This document shows, one piece after another, positions 1-12,199 of a stretch of DNA of 60,000 bases. The notes below the pieces were generated by a model. That model had not been told where the DNA came from. It ran no database searches and saw nothing but the letters and a program-made list of their open reading frames with translations. Position 1 is the stretch's first letter. Each line of letters begins with the position of its first letter. The position numbers and the translations under genes are program-made. The DNA comes from Takakia lepidozioides (Eukaryota; Streptophyta; Takakiopsida; Takakiales; Takakiaceae). The stretch is from assembly GCA_030704615.1 (NCBI GenBank), contig CM060732.1, positions 44,437,053 through 44,497,052 of the forward strand, written 5' to 3'.

Positions 1-1030
1 GAGGCACTCACGACCCTGCCTCCATTCTAGACCATTCGCGCCCTCCATAACCTTCGCCAGCCATACTAAGGTAGTGGTATCTTGAAGTGTGCTTTTAAGC
101 AGTGTGCAACTCCTCAGAGGGTGTAGTGTCACAAAAATTATACGAGCAGAATAGCAAATGAAGCAACAATCATTTGTGCAAAGCACATAATTTTCCAATC
201 ACGGATGTATTATATATGAATTATCAAAATCAAAGTGCATATTATCCCACTACTGCTCAGTAGGTCCATCCTATAATGCCATATAATCCTCCTTGATATG
301 TGCTTTAAGTTGCCATGAGTGCACAAGATGTGCACCTACAACTCTCCCAAAAATTAACAAAACTAGGCCATGTGCGGGCCCAAAAGTAACGGTCTCCCAA
401 CGCAGGATTGGGCACATCTACTTATGGAAGGACCCATAACTTTCCTTTGGAGGGATGACGACGTGTGCAAAATCTGACCATATACAACTCCAAGTAGGAC
501 CCTTAAATATGCCCTGAGTTGACCTACAACTCCTCATATATGGCCATCTGGGAACCCTAAACTATACGACCGCGTGGACACAGCTAGAAGACTCCACAAC
601 TCCCTCATTTCCCATTCTTCCGCCATCCTTGGCAACAGAAGCATGATAAAAATGTGTGCATTGTAACACTATATAAGGTGCACCATGCATCCCATTTGCA
701 TTGATGCTTGGCTGCTATATTAATTGGCCATTGTCCCAAAACACTCGCCTCCACTTTCAAAAACAAATTAGGAATTTGAAATAAGAATCAATATGTAATT
801 AGCTTCACTAATGCACCATTAAATAAGCCCCTTGTACTCCAAAACACCTCACATCGTACCTAATCCAAAGCAATAATTAACCTTGAATCGCCTCCTTTAC
901 AAAAGTGCACAGTACTAGGATGAAAAGGGTGACTTCATTCATCAAAAATAGGGGACATAATAAGGTCGCGCACACTTCTAGATGCCACTACCTTACCCAA
1001 GTCTGGCGCATGGAGTGCATGAGGACGCTT
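1..1030. other. non-coding stretch, left edge
   Basis: No open frame here resembles a known protein, and I see no RNA gene. The sequence is A/T-rich with scattered short direct repeats. It may be an intergenic region or the edge of a gene outside the window. Confidence 0.4.
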
Positions 1031-1074
1031 GCAGCCCCACATTGGCTATACTTGCAATAGCCATGTGGGGCTGC
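1031..1074. repeat. short imperfect hairpin
   Basis: The arm gcagccccacattggctat (1031-1049) is followed after seven bases by atagccatgtggggctgc (1057-1074), its reverse complement apart from one missing base. It would form an 18-bp stem with a short loop. It lies about 95 bp outside the inverted-repeat element that begins at 1171 and could be an independent fold-back relic. Confidence 0.6.
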
Positions 1075-1170
1075 ATCCCACCGGGAATCCACACAGATGA
1101 ATTCGTAATGCTGTAGATGAATGATGTCAAACAGATGGTAGTAGTAGCAGTGAGGCGAAGTGGCTCTTTA

Positions 1171-1577
1171 GGCAGGGTTTAGACAGAGGCCATGATATGA
1201 GCAGCCAACATCGTTTTGGCCTCTCATCTCAGGCGCTCGTTGGGATGACGTGACAGGCTGAAACGAAACGTGTGTAAAGTGTCGACAAGCTAAAACGCGG
1301 ACGGCCAACAATCGGACGGTCTCCCAGCGGGGACTCCACGACTTGCACTCCATCTCCATTGCAGGAAACGTAACCACTTGGCAAAACATCGGTGAAACCT
1401 CGAAAGCTTGTTCTCAGTTTTGGCCGCTCAAAAGTGCCACATATGCATCCAGCAGTGCCACCTAGATTGGGAGTTTTTCATTGACCGGCCATGTCTAAAC
1501 TACCCACTGGCCAAAACCTGAAATTCGTCCAATCATTGACCACCATCGCATTTTAGCGGCGCAGTCTAAACCCGGTC
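1171..1577. mobile_element. PIF/Harbinger-like MITE with TTA target duplication
   Basis: The left end reads GGCAGGGTTTAGAC and the right end, reverse-complemented, reads GACCGGGTTTAGAC; 12 of 14 terminal bases match. Both ends are flanked by TTA (1168-1170 and 1578-1580), the 3-bp duplication typical of PIF/Harbinger and Tourist-like elements. At 407 bp, with no transposase motif in any frame, it is best read as a non-autonomous MITE. The family assignment rests on end sequence and duplication only. Another copy of the gtctaaac motif sits inside, near 1492. Confidence 0.55.
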
Positions 1578-1580
1578 TTA

Positions 1581-3251
1581 GTTATGCCGGTTTTGGCCAA
1601 AGTCTCAAACAGATGAAAGCACATTGATGAATATCGGTGCAGGGTCAAAACTAGGAATGAGCAACAGCAGGAAGATGGATGAATGTAGAAATGGTATGGA
1701 TGAGAATGGATGGGAGCATATCTTTAACCTGTGGCTTCGTTGCAACAGCTTCGAGAGTAAGGTGGGTTGAGAGTTTTTGAGGATCTCGTGGGGTAAGTAC
1801 TCATCTCCACACCTTCTATACTTACTCGTTCAGTCTACATATCGATCGGAGTCCATAGACATGGTGATTGGTGATGTGTGCACAGAGCTCAGTCACTATA
1901 GGTCTGCAATTTTTCAGCTGGACCTGACTCGGTTGGTGGTAGGAACATATTTGGTTTATACGTTTATACACGCTCAATTCCAGTTGCATTTGTTAGATAT
2001 CTATGATGTATAAGCTATGGTGAAGTTCACATTTTCCTAATTCCCTTGAGCTGAGTAAAAAAGTTGGGATAATTTCTCTGACTTACGTCCAAATTTGATT
2101 CAGAATGGAAGAACGTGAAGATTCCTCACGAGCGCGCGGAAACATTCTCATGGGGATAGGGTGAGTTCTAAGCTCCACATTCTCCGACATCATCACTAAG
2201 CACCTCGGCAGACACAATTGAAATCCAGGTTTGTGGAGAATTGAGCTGTCTCTTTTGAGCTTTACAGACACGGAAATGTGGGTTTGTCCACAGCTATGCT
2301 AGACATTTCTCATGAAAAGGTCTTCCCACGAAGTTATCCCCATCTGATGAAGAATCATAACATTATTCTTGTTTGTGTGATATTTTCGGGAGGGCAATAA
2401 ATATTATTATCTGAAATGGATGTTCTCACTGAGAGTGATGCCTGAAACACAAGTAGTAGGGTTTGGATTTAGCTAGCTTCCTGGAAAGGTCACAAAATAC
2501 TCCTTCGAGGGCTCACAAACAAGATTGCAACCAAGACATCGGTGGTGGGATCGAATTTGCTGAGCAGCCTATGCGGTGAGGAGTGCGAGAAATCATTGCT
2601 GCTGATCGATACGCTGCTGTTGATCTTCTATCACTGAGCCATGTGCACTTCATTAGTGAGGAGGTCAATTTGCCAATGGCAGGAGGGGTCCAAGCTTGAA
2701 AGTTCTTGCAATCTTTGGTTCCCATAGAGAAGGTGAAAGACTTGGGACTTACAACCATTAAGTGTGGAGCGACTGACTACCCAATAGTTCCAAAAAAAGT
2801 CTGTAGATTGGTGGAACTCAAAATGTAGATCTGGAAAATAATAACTATCTTCCACAAATAGAACTTGCAATTAGGTACTGGAAGACATGAGAACATTAAG
2901 GCTCACAATTGTGAGAAAAGACGGCAATTCCAGACCAATAGCCTATTTTTGACGCTCCGCTGCAATGGTTAATTAGACCATCCAACAGCATTCTAATAAG
3001 GGGAAATGAAGATAGGACTTAGGACCTAGAGCTCTTTCAGATTACTACCAGTGGCTTCTGCCGAGGGGACAGACTAAAAAAAATTGTCAGAATTGTAGAT
3101 TCCTATGACTCCCAATTAGGATCCTGAGTACCTACTGTTCCAGAAATCATCTTTGAGAAGTTCCTCAATAATGGATACACTCGCAACATGCTTCTTGATT
3201 GTTGGAAGGGTGTAGCTTCACACTGAAGCAGTTGGTGACAGGAAAAGTTAG
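1581..3251. other. intergenic region downstream of UBA3
   Basis: Only short open frames occur, none recognisable, on either strand. Because UBA3 is on the minus strand and ends at 3252, the right part of this stretch should contain its 3' untranslated region and polyadenylation site; I could not place the site. No RNA gene or long repeat was seen. Confidence 0.4.
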
Positions 3252-6200
3252 TCAACCCCCTCCAGCTGTGTCCATGTCTACCATCTCAGGAAGATCCAGG
3301 AATGTAACACGCACCCGCAAAACCCCCGTTAACCTCCTATCGTTCACATTTAACACTCCTGACGTCTCTCCTCCCATTAATGCAAGAAGGGACTCATCCA
3401 AGTTGGGTCGGGTCATCTCCTCCAACACTGGTGGTGCCTGCATATAGAGGTTGTTGCCATGGTGCGACACACTAGGCTTTGAGAGCTTCAGTTTGAATCT
3501 CGAGTCCTTCAGCAGTGTGTCTATGAACTGCAAGGCATGCAAGGAAGTCCCATACATTACTTATAGTGCATAGTGTATGAAAATAATTAACGTCCAAGGC
3601 TGAAAAGAGTTTGACCTATGTCGGAAGTAAAAACTGCAATATAACAGAGTAAGGCAGGAAAGGATCAGGAAGTCCCAGGTAATCGGTATAGAATCAAATG
3701 GATCATGCCAAAAGAAAAGCACAAAATTAGACAGAAAGGAGGGCTGACAAATCAAAACTTAGGTGTCCTTTGTATATCAATCATTCTTTCAAAAGATCTT
3801 TGCTCCACAGCCCCAGAGAAGGTAAGATTTACCTTTTGCAATGTGATTGAGGTATCCACCTCAATGGGAACACCAGCACTGCAAATAATGCAATTGAGGT
3901 CCTTATCATGGGGCACAGTAAGCATGTAGATACCCTCTGTCCCTGTGTACCTGCCACCATCAGTTCATTTTCCTCAACTCCCATATCTTTGCCCCAGTGC
4001 AAGAAACAACTGATCCGCTTGCAGGTACTGCCGAAACGTTGAAAGATTAAGCCCTGCCAGTTCGAAGTCGGCATGTGCAACTGGAGAACTACCAGTCAGG
4101 GTCATTCCTACCTTAACAAACTCAGTTCAGTTCCCTGCTCCTATCTATACAAGACTGAAAATGGAAGGTGATCTAAAAGCAACTTGGCAAACACGGCCTA
4201 AGCTAAATATCCCAGGTGGTTACACCTGCTTGAAATATTCCAGGCACTCATAAACTTGAGATATACCTTATTCAGTCACTTTACAGGACCATATACATAG
4301 ACCAGCAGAATATTGGAAAGGAGAAGGTGAGGGAGGAGAAGATGGAAAGACGGGAAAAGGGAGAGGGCTAACACACTGCATATAGACATCCATGAATGTG
4401 CTGCACATGGTGGCAATTTTGAGGGTCTCCAGTGCACATGTAGCAGCCACGATAGCGTTTGTTGAAGCAATGGCTGGCACTATGTTTTTCACCACTCCCT
4501 GCACAAGGTGAACTTAACTATTTGAGCATCTGCAGAACTACTAAGGATCCCATCAACACCTCCCTCTCCTTGCAGCTCATGCACTGAGGATACCTGTAAA
4601 GCACCTCACTCCCATTAACAAAAGATAGTAAGGCAGAGCCCCACAAGTATCTCATATCTCCTCCACCCCTAAAAACCGGAAGATTGACATGCTATAGCGG
4701 ATAGGACATGCAAGCAAAGGACATTTTCTTAACAAGCCACCCCTGCTCTTTCCTCAATATAAAAGCAATATATGATCCAAAAATACAGATACTCAAATGA
4801 TCACATTGCCCCTGTCGTTGAACTCTATTCAAAGAGCTGAATAGGATCAACAGTGAGCACACTTCCGACTGTACAATACACACCAGTCATACGACAAACC
4901 AGATTGAACAACATTGAGACCTCTTCAATATATCTCACAAGAGGCCTCTTGGACAAACTAAAAACACTACCTCGTCTGACTTGACCACTCAAAGCCTGGC
5001 TGAAAGCTAATGCCATGACAGGATTGGAGAATAATCCGCACCCAAGACCAGCATCATGGCCACTGGTCGCAAACAGTGTACTAAAGCAAACCTGGGTTAG
5101 GGAGTATGTGACACCACCGATGTTGAATTGCTCCGCCCTCTTCACAGCCTGCACTCATAAAACAAAGTAACCCATTCAGAACTCGCCACAAACAACTGTT
5201 CCAGCCACAAAGTAACGAGTAGGTTAATTAATGTGCACACTAAAAAATTCCCAAAAGAAGAAGTGGCCTTTTTCAACCATAATATGCAGAGGCAACTTCA
5301 ATTGATATGCCATTGATGAAATTTGTAACAAAAAAACCACACAAGACACCTTTGCATTAATCAATCCACCTTGTGCCACCCAACAGCAGTCCCCCAGGGC
5401 ATGACTTATCAGAGAAAACTAGATAGAAAGTAGTTGCTCTTCACACTTTCAAAGAACTCCACAAAGAGATGATGAAAACAGACTGTGTGTACAGAAAAAG
5501 TCCATAGGAATAGGCAAATCGTCTGAGAAAATTAATATGATGAATTCTTCAGTGTTTGCTGAAATAGCTCAGTTGCTGTGATAAGGAATGTGCCTGTTAT
5601 CGAGAATGTGAATGCTTATCACAGGGACTGAGCTATTTCAGCCAATTAAGGGCAAAAGAACACCAGTGATTCAAGATTCCCAGGCAGATTTACTACCTGA
5701 TCATAGATCCACCTCATGTGCTCCGGATTGTCTGCATCAAACACGTCTCCTTGCCGATCCTGTCACACGGACACCCAACTCTATCAGACATAAATTGATA
5801 GTCAGGTTGTCAGCCTTTCCCCTCTTGGTTGTGAACAGACTACCTTCCCAGAAGTACTGACCCATGGCATACAGCTACGACAAAGACAATCTGCCGAGCA
5901 GGGACAAGCCATGCTGCCGATTTCCAAAGATTGCTTTGCAGGAAGGTCAGAGTATGCATGAAACTGTCCTGATGGATGGATAATGCTATCGTGATGAAAA
6001 CATGGTGCTTACAGATGAGTATTTGTCCTGCTTGATGACAACATCCATGAGGAGACATTTTGTAAAACCTGGCTATCCATAATGGGAAGTTAAGCACTGT
6101 AATGTGGTATATCACAATCACATTGTGACAACGATATTCAATCTGATCAGAGCCCAAACGAGCTGCTTTTATGGAACCGAAGTCCAGTGACCTTAACAAA

Positions 6201-9200
6201 TCAAGGGAAGAGCAAGGAATGTGCATAGCTGACAACAGGAATACGGAAGGCTTCTTGAACAACCAAATCAATTCAAAGATACCTGCAAGAAGGGTGTCAT
6301 ACCTGCCCCCATTGGATGAGGTGGGCGTACTCAATGCAGTGAGCTGGTGATCGTGGCGTCTCAGCAAGTGTGCACAATGGGAAAGTAACTTGGGGGGGAA
6401 AGAGCCACAGAGAGCAGTGAAAGCAGGGGGTTAAGCCTGGCAATATAACTCGGGCATGGCCCTTAAATCCTTCCGTGCCACCGTCCACCAATGGCTTGAT
6501 CGTAGAAAGATTTGGTGATCCGTCTGGCTCGTACTCTTCTCCACAAACAATATACGTCAATGTAAGTGCCAAATAAAGTCCAAAACCCAACAATAAGACT
6601 TGACAAAAAATAACACAACTGATGTTTTGTCCTGTACCTCACAAAAACTTCTGCCTCTCAATGTCTCAACTTCACTATGCACTTTTTCTCTCTCCCTCCC
6701 TCTGTGGATGGGTGACATGGCTGTATGCACCAGTTTTGGGCGGTTAATTGATATTGTCATAAATAACTGCAGGTTATATACCGACATCACCAGTGGGGGC
6801 CAAAACCTAGGTCCCTAGCATGGTGCAGAACCAGCGGTTGGGCAGGCATGGATAACCGCCTGGGACTGGTACCCAAGATTGGGCAGTTTATCAATAAATA
6901 ACCCATGGTGGACCTGGCAGGCAAGTGGGGTGGTTACACCCAGGGTATGATCTGAAGTGGTTTTAGGAGGCAGCTGAACCGCCCTCCACTTTGCTCCACT
7001 TGTGTGCAGGCTGCATCAACCCTGACCCTTTTGTCAGGTTAAACCTTAAACCCTGCATTTTTCCCTGATGGCAAGTGCTGGAAATAATGATTGAAAGAAT
7101 CGTTCCGCCAGGATCCAAAGAGAGGTGCTAGAGGGTAGCATACCTAGGAAACCACATACAACAGAGTTGATGTAGCTGCGAGCTTCAAGGGAATCCAAGC
7201 CCAGAACAATGATCTGAAAGTCTTGATAAAATGAGGTGTCCTTCTCCTCAATCCGGCAGAAGTGAGGAACCACATTCACACCCTTCACGCGCTGCATCAC
7301 CTTTTTGGCGGCCACCTCTGCCTTTGCCTTCCCCACATCCTGCATCCTGTAGCCCGCATGAACCTCAATAACACCAACTCTTCTTCAATTCCAGATTTAA
7401 GTATTGCCTCTCACAGCCAGTAACATATGGCATAAAACATTATTCAAATGGACATCAACTCAATATCTCCACTGATTGAAAAATCAGCAAAAGCCAATGT
7501 TGTACGTTTGCTGCTGCGGCAATGTTCATGAGCATGTTGATATTCAGCACCTCCTTCAAACTGGATCATGGAGATAAAACTAAACATAGGATCATTGCAA
7601 GAGTAGTCTACATAAAAGTGCCTGTTTTGAATGGGTTATATACTGTGTTTGCAACATCCTGGCAATCATTGACATCTGCACCAAAGACAGATTACGGATT
7701 CATTGCCAGGTATACAGGCTTGTTAGTGTATCACGACCTCCTATACAAACCTCTACAGAAAGACACTCCGATGAACACCCCAAAAGAGATCTCGACAAAA
7801 GCCTACAAATCTCGGAAAGATTTATAACTACAACTTTCGCATTGTCAAGCTGATCTGACTACCCTCAACCATGCCTTGACACCCACAATGTTTAAAGAGC
7901 CGACCGGTCAATCCTCCTGAGGTAATGCCACAAAAGTTGACCTCAAATTATCCAGAAGGAAAACCAAAAAAGTTGACACCCACAATTTAGTCAAGCTTCA
8001 ACCTTTTTGAGAAGAAGTGGATGCAAGCATCCCTCCAAAATGTCAATCCATCAAGGCACATTAAAGATCGTCTTCATCAAATCCTTGAAGGTCTGACCTC
8101 ATCATCATCTAGAGCATGCAGACAACTGAATGCATGATCTTCAGAGAGGAACCGTATGTGAGGGTTTTTCCTCAAAGCTTGATTGATTGAACGTTCAATC
8201 CAAAAAATTTCAATATCCATAACAAATGGTCCTTAAAGTTCCATAATCTATAAGGGCAAATTAAGATTGCCAAGATACTCGAAGGAATCCAATCCATATC
8301 ATCTTCCTCAGAAGCATTTGCAAACCTGGACATTTGAAGGCAGATCCATAAAATTTCAATGCAGACAGAGCAAAGACTACATGGGATTGACTTGATGCTG
8401 ACCAACCACAATCAGTTGCCTGGACACGAAACATCTCCTGGCTCTGCCTCTCTGTAAGCTGTTCATATAGGCCTAAACCCTAAACCCTGATGCTCCATTT
8501 CGAGCATGTCCCCCCCACAAACTAGAAGGGGCGCTTAGAAGTAACATAACTTACTCCTCCAGATAAATTGTATTACAGAGGAAAGTAGATTTTTTGAGAA
8601 GGAGGGTGGGAAGCATAAATGGCAAACAAACCTGAAGAGAAATTGCCGATTGAGGTTCGAAACATCAATGGTATCCATGTCAATAACGTCTATATTGCTG
8701 AATCCAGACAATGCCAAATCCTTGAGCAGCTCGCATCCCAGCCCGCCTGCCCCAATTACTAGCACACGGAAATCTTGCAGAAATCCTCGTAACTGCATTT
8801 CCCCACTCACCCTTCCCTTTCAGGAAAATGGACCAATCTGGAGCGGTGTCTAACTGATTCCAAAGCCGAACACAAACCACGCTTCTTGAGACCTATTGCT
8901 AGATCTGACACCGGGTAAAATTTCTCACTGCTCTACTAGCCAGTGGAGGATAGCGCAAGCTTCACTTCTGATATTATTGCTACAGTACTCTTCTAACACC
9001 TTCCCCAAACGAAGTCCTCCACTGTGCTGCCGAGAATATTTCCATATTTTTTCGCACAGTTGGTGTGCTGTATCTAACAAACCCATCACCAGAAACCGAA
9101 TGAAGGCCAAGAAAGAATGCGGAGCCAATGGGATCGAGAAATGTCATCAGAATTGCGAGCAACTAACATCCTGGGAAAAGAATTCACCAAAAACAAGAGG

Positions 9201-9548
9201 AATTAGAAACAATCGAGAAATTCAGGCATAATAAAACAGCGTACGTGCCATCAAAACCTCATGGATGGGCTCCAATTCCGATCCAAAGAGATCACCAGAA
9301 CGCAGAATAAATTGAGCCAGTCATACAAAAAGGAGAAAACGGAAACCCAAACGTGAAAATTGGGGAAACGAGATGCTTACCTCAGGCCCAGGCTCAAAGC
9401 CCGGTCCAACGAGGTTCCCAGGGCGCAGAAGCAAGCGATCCAGATCCTTCCAGCGGCCCTCCATGGTGATGGACAGCGCTCCGAGGGCCAGGCAGGGCCC
9501 CGAGCTGAAATCCGGCAGCAATCCGCCTGCTCCTCTAGCTGCTCCCAT
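3252..9548 (-). CDS. UBA3: NEDD8-activating enzyme E1 catalytic subunit (UBA3/ECR1), nine exons
   Basis: This subunit pairs with AXR1/NAE1 to adenylate NEDD8, holds it as a thioester and passes it to UBC12 for cullin neddylation. Exons, in coding order: 9548-9381, 8816-8632, 7346-7144, 6538-6303, 5759-5697, 5148-5092, 4498-4377, 3950-3833, 3527-3252. Every junction is GT/AG and keeps phase, giving 475 aa against about 450-465 in the family. Visible are the nucleotide-binding GAGGLG (78-83), the [14 protein letters not shown] segment, the catalytic cysteine in [10 protein letters not shown] (Cys241), zinc-binding CxxC pairs at 224-227 and 365-368, and IPAIASTNA-like crossover sequence (here VPAIASTNA). 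The start is ambiguous: the ATG at 9548 or one at about residue 29 ([17 protein letters not shown]), where family similarity begins. Intron 5 carries a hairpin. Confidence 0.96.
5558..5642. repeat. 28-bp hairpin in a UBA3 intron
   Basis: Arms at 5558-5585 and 5615-5642 pair at 26 of 28 positions around a 29-base loop. The arm core is ctgaaatagctcagttgctg. It lies wholly inside the intron between the UBA3 exons at 5759-5697 and 5148-5092. It could be a MITE remnant or a small-RNA precursor; the sequence alone does not decide. Confidence 0.7.
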
Positions 9549-11290
9549 CTACCTACTTCCCTTCTTCTTCCCTCTCTTCTCCTCTCCCCTCCTCACCTAC
9601 CACCGGCCACAGCCGGTGACCACGTTATCGGTTATTACCACGTCATATATATTATGAGTTGACGAAGTTTAGAGTGCGTATAGAGTGCATGGTAAACAAG
9701 GCTTATTAGAAGGACGCCCTTGTCATACTCAAGGAGCTCTTCACTGTTTCTGATATAATCTGAACTTCTCTTCATGTAGCTTTCGTTTTCCATTCATCAT
9801 GTAAGAGGGACAAGGTACATGCCATTCTTTTCAGACTTTCTGGTTTTTTGTTTCCAAGGAAACACCAGGCCCCAGCTACTGGAACTTTCTGAGCCATGGT
9901 GGCATTACAGGGGCAGAGAGACAGATGACAGGGATTTGAAATCCAAGACCCACGGGCTAGTATATGAGTGGCTTACCACTGGGCCAAAGCCCTGTTGTGA
10001 ACTATTTTCTTGTTGATACACATCTTAAATATGGTCCTATAACAAACATCTCTGTCTCAACAGTTGCTTGTCTTTTCTATGCATTGCAGAAACATTAGAG
10101 TTTTGTAATGTTTACCAGACTCATCACAATAATCTCTCAACACCACCTCATCACCACATTAACATCAAAACCAGAGATCCATAGTGAGATCCTATCTCCC
10201 CGCTTGTGCCTCCAGGTCTCTTGTAATTCACGCAAATCCAAGTTAAAAAACCAGCTGGAAATTGATTTTTTTTTTCCAAAGAGCCCAAAATGGCCAGAGT
10301 TTCATCAGTGTCAAATTGCTAGATCTTAGCCCCATTTCCTTGGATTGTTGGCATGGCAGTGAGGTGGCCATAGAATGTGTGGTCAATTATCTAAAACTCT
10401 CTTTTTCCAGATTTCTTTTGGTGAGAGGGTTGGGGTTTTAAGAAAAAGTGAAAGTTGATCAGTGGGTTGATCTGTTGATCTTAAGGATTGATGTAGGGCA
10501 AACATTTATCTCCAGCCCCCTCCCACAATTGGAGTGAATATGATAGCATACAGCCTGTGCTCATGTGTGAGCGTGATATCTTTGTTGAGTTATAGAGAGA
10601 GGTTTAGTCAGGGTCACTGACTTGTCTTGAGATGGAGCAAGGCATACTTGAGGCAGCTAGAAGGAGCCAATACTCATTGGCAAGCAGCAAGAGAGGTCTT
10701 TGGGGTGGGAGGTTGATTTGCTCAGAAGTTGATTAGTTGTTTGAGCACTTCCTATAAGAGGTTTGATGGTAGCAAACAATATGAGACATCTCAGATTGTG
10801 AAACGTAGATCTGTCCTTAAATGCCATTCCTTTTGGGACGAGTGTACAGTGGATATGTTGAGAACCCATTCAGACCTTAGAGACGATCATGAAGTGGTTT
10901 GCTTCAGTTTGCACATGGGACCGGTTGATTTCTTTCACACTGATGCAGCCAGCCAGTGCCACGGCCAATTCAAAATCCTCTCTTAGCATCCATAACACTT
11001 CATGCCTGCACAGGCAAGTCCACCTCCCAATCTCCATCAATAGGATAGTCAGTCATAAATCAATCAAAATATAGGTGGTGGTTAAAGTAAATGTTCATAA
11101 GATAGCACAGAACTTAGGTGTTAAACTTTGTATGGTTGCGAGAAAAATGAAAGAACGAGAAAATAAACTCCACATCCACGGGCCCCCAGATGGTGGCAGA
11201 ACAACAAGAAACCAGATGAAGAAAACTCCAGATGTTGCTAGGAGATGATGACAACAGGGTAGTTTGAGTGAAGAGGACGAACAAATATAC
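9549..11290. other. UBA3 upstream region and intergenic DNA
   Basis: The first 150 bp upstream of UBA3 are pyrimidine-rich on the plus strand (tcttcttccctctcttctcc), as in many plant promoters or 5' leaders. Beyond it, no open frame is recognisable. A tRNA-like SINE fragment is annotated separately at 9895-9994. Confidence 0.4.
9895..9994 (-). mobile_element. tRNA-derived SINE-like fragment
   Basis: On the minus strand, tttggcccagtggtaagcca matches a tRNA-type box A, and ggatttcaaatccc about 35 bases on resembles a degenerate box B (GGTTCRANNCC). No acceptor stem closes around them, so it is not a functional tRNA gene. The box A is close to the one in the element at 18846. The tail differs from that family, so this may be a separate SINE family or a degenerate copy. 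Confidence 0.4.
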
Positions 11291-11379
11291 CTGATCCACC
11301 TTGAGCCAAAATCTTAAGAACATCAGTACCACGGTGTACCCCTCCATCGAGGAAGACTGGTTCCGGCAGCTTGTACAAC
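11291..11379 (-). pseudogene. orphan exon of a glycolate oxidase-like FMN 2-hydroxy-acid oxidase
   Basis: On the minus strand a splice-acceptor-like ctgcag is followed by 89 bp and a GTATAT donor. One frame begins VVQAAG, matching the VVKAAQG-type segment of plant glycolate oxidase. The next part, [20 protein letters not shown], matches the highly conserved FMN phosphate-binding stretch but lies in another frame. The shift between the two implies a frame-breaking indel. No other exon of this enzyme was found in the flanking 2 kb. The intact enzyme is a peroxisomal photorespiratory FMN oxidase; this copy cannot encode it. Confidence 0.7.
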
Positions 11380-12199
11380 CTGCAGTTTCCATCATACAGT
11401 TCAATGACAAGAAAATAGATCAATACACTATGGAAGGGTTGGAGGCTGCAAGAGATTTTGGAAAGCCTACAAACCCAAGCCTGTCAACTCAACTTTGTTT
11501 GCAGCTGTCTGAAGCTTTAGGAAGCTGTTACATGGAATCACAGTGAAGGGTAGTACATAGGAATTCCAGCACCTCCACCTGAGAAAACAGCGTCTAGAGG
11601 AACATAAAAACAAGTGGCCAGCCTCCTCAAACAGGTGTTAGACTCCTGTTTAGTGAGGAAACTCTACAAAGGATGTCACATCCTTCAAATAACGCTTCTA
11701 GTTGAGATACTTGACAAGTAACAAGGAGGTGAGCTCCATAAGCCAATTGGTCACTTTTCTGAAGTTTGTGAAATTTCGTTGAAAAATAGAAGCTTAAAGA
11801 AACCTGAAGCTCTTGAAATATGCTTCAAAGCTGCAGGTCCATATGCCCGAACTTCTTACACCCAAGGGGTTGGAGTGCAATATGGTTTTCAAACTAGAAG
11901 CTTATTCAAATACATCAGATGTAGGTTCAGGAGACTGACTTGTGAAGGCCTTCAAGGAACCTTCATTCTGAATTGAGTACTCTTAAGGCACATTCAACAA
12001 GCCCAAGAGCTTCAGGTCTTTATATTTCTAGAGCTTAAACGAAGATCATAAACACTACAAACATGACCAAGCGGCTAACAGAGCTTACCTTCTTTTGCAG
12101 TCCCTTTGCCGTCCCTACTCCTTGCAGGCCATCCCTAGCTTTCATCCATCACTCATCATGACCTATCCATTGAAGCAATGTACCTTCATGGATGTTGCT
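11380..12199. other. intergenic, 3' side of the minus-strand PPR gene
   Basis: No recognisable open frame in either strand. The segment next to 12200 should hold the 3' untranslated region of the minus-strand PPR gene. Confidence 0.4.

Noticed and set aside
8465-8490. Telomere-like aaaccctaaaccctg
   Set aside because: Only two units inside a UBA3 intron; short telo-box words are common in plant DNA and give no evidence of a chromosome end.
10729-10986. 85-codon plus-strand frame
   Set aside because: No known family, no codon or splice support; treated as chance.
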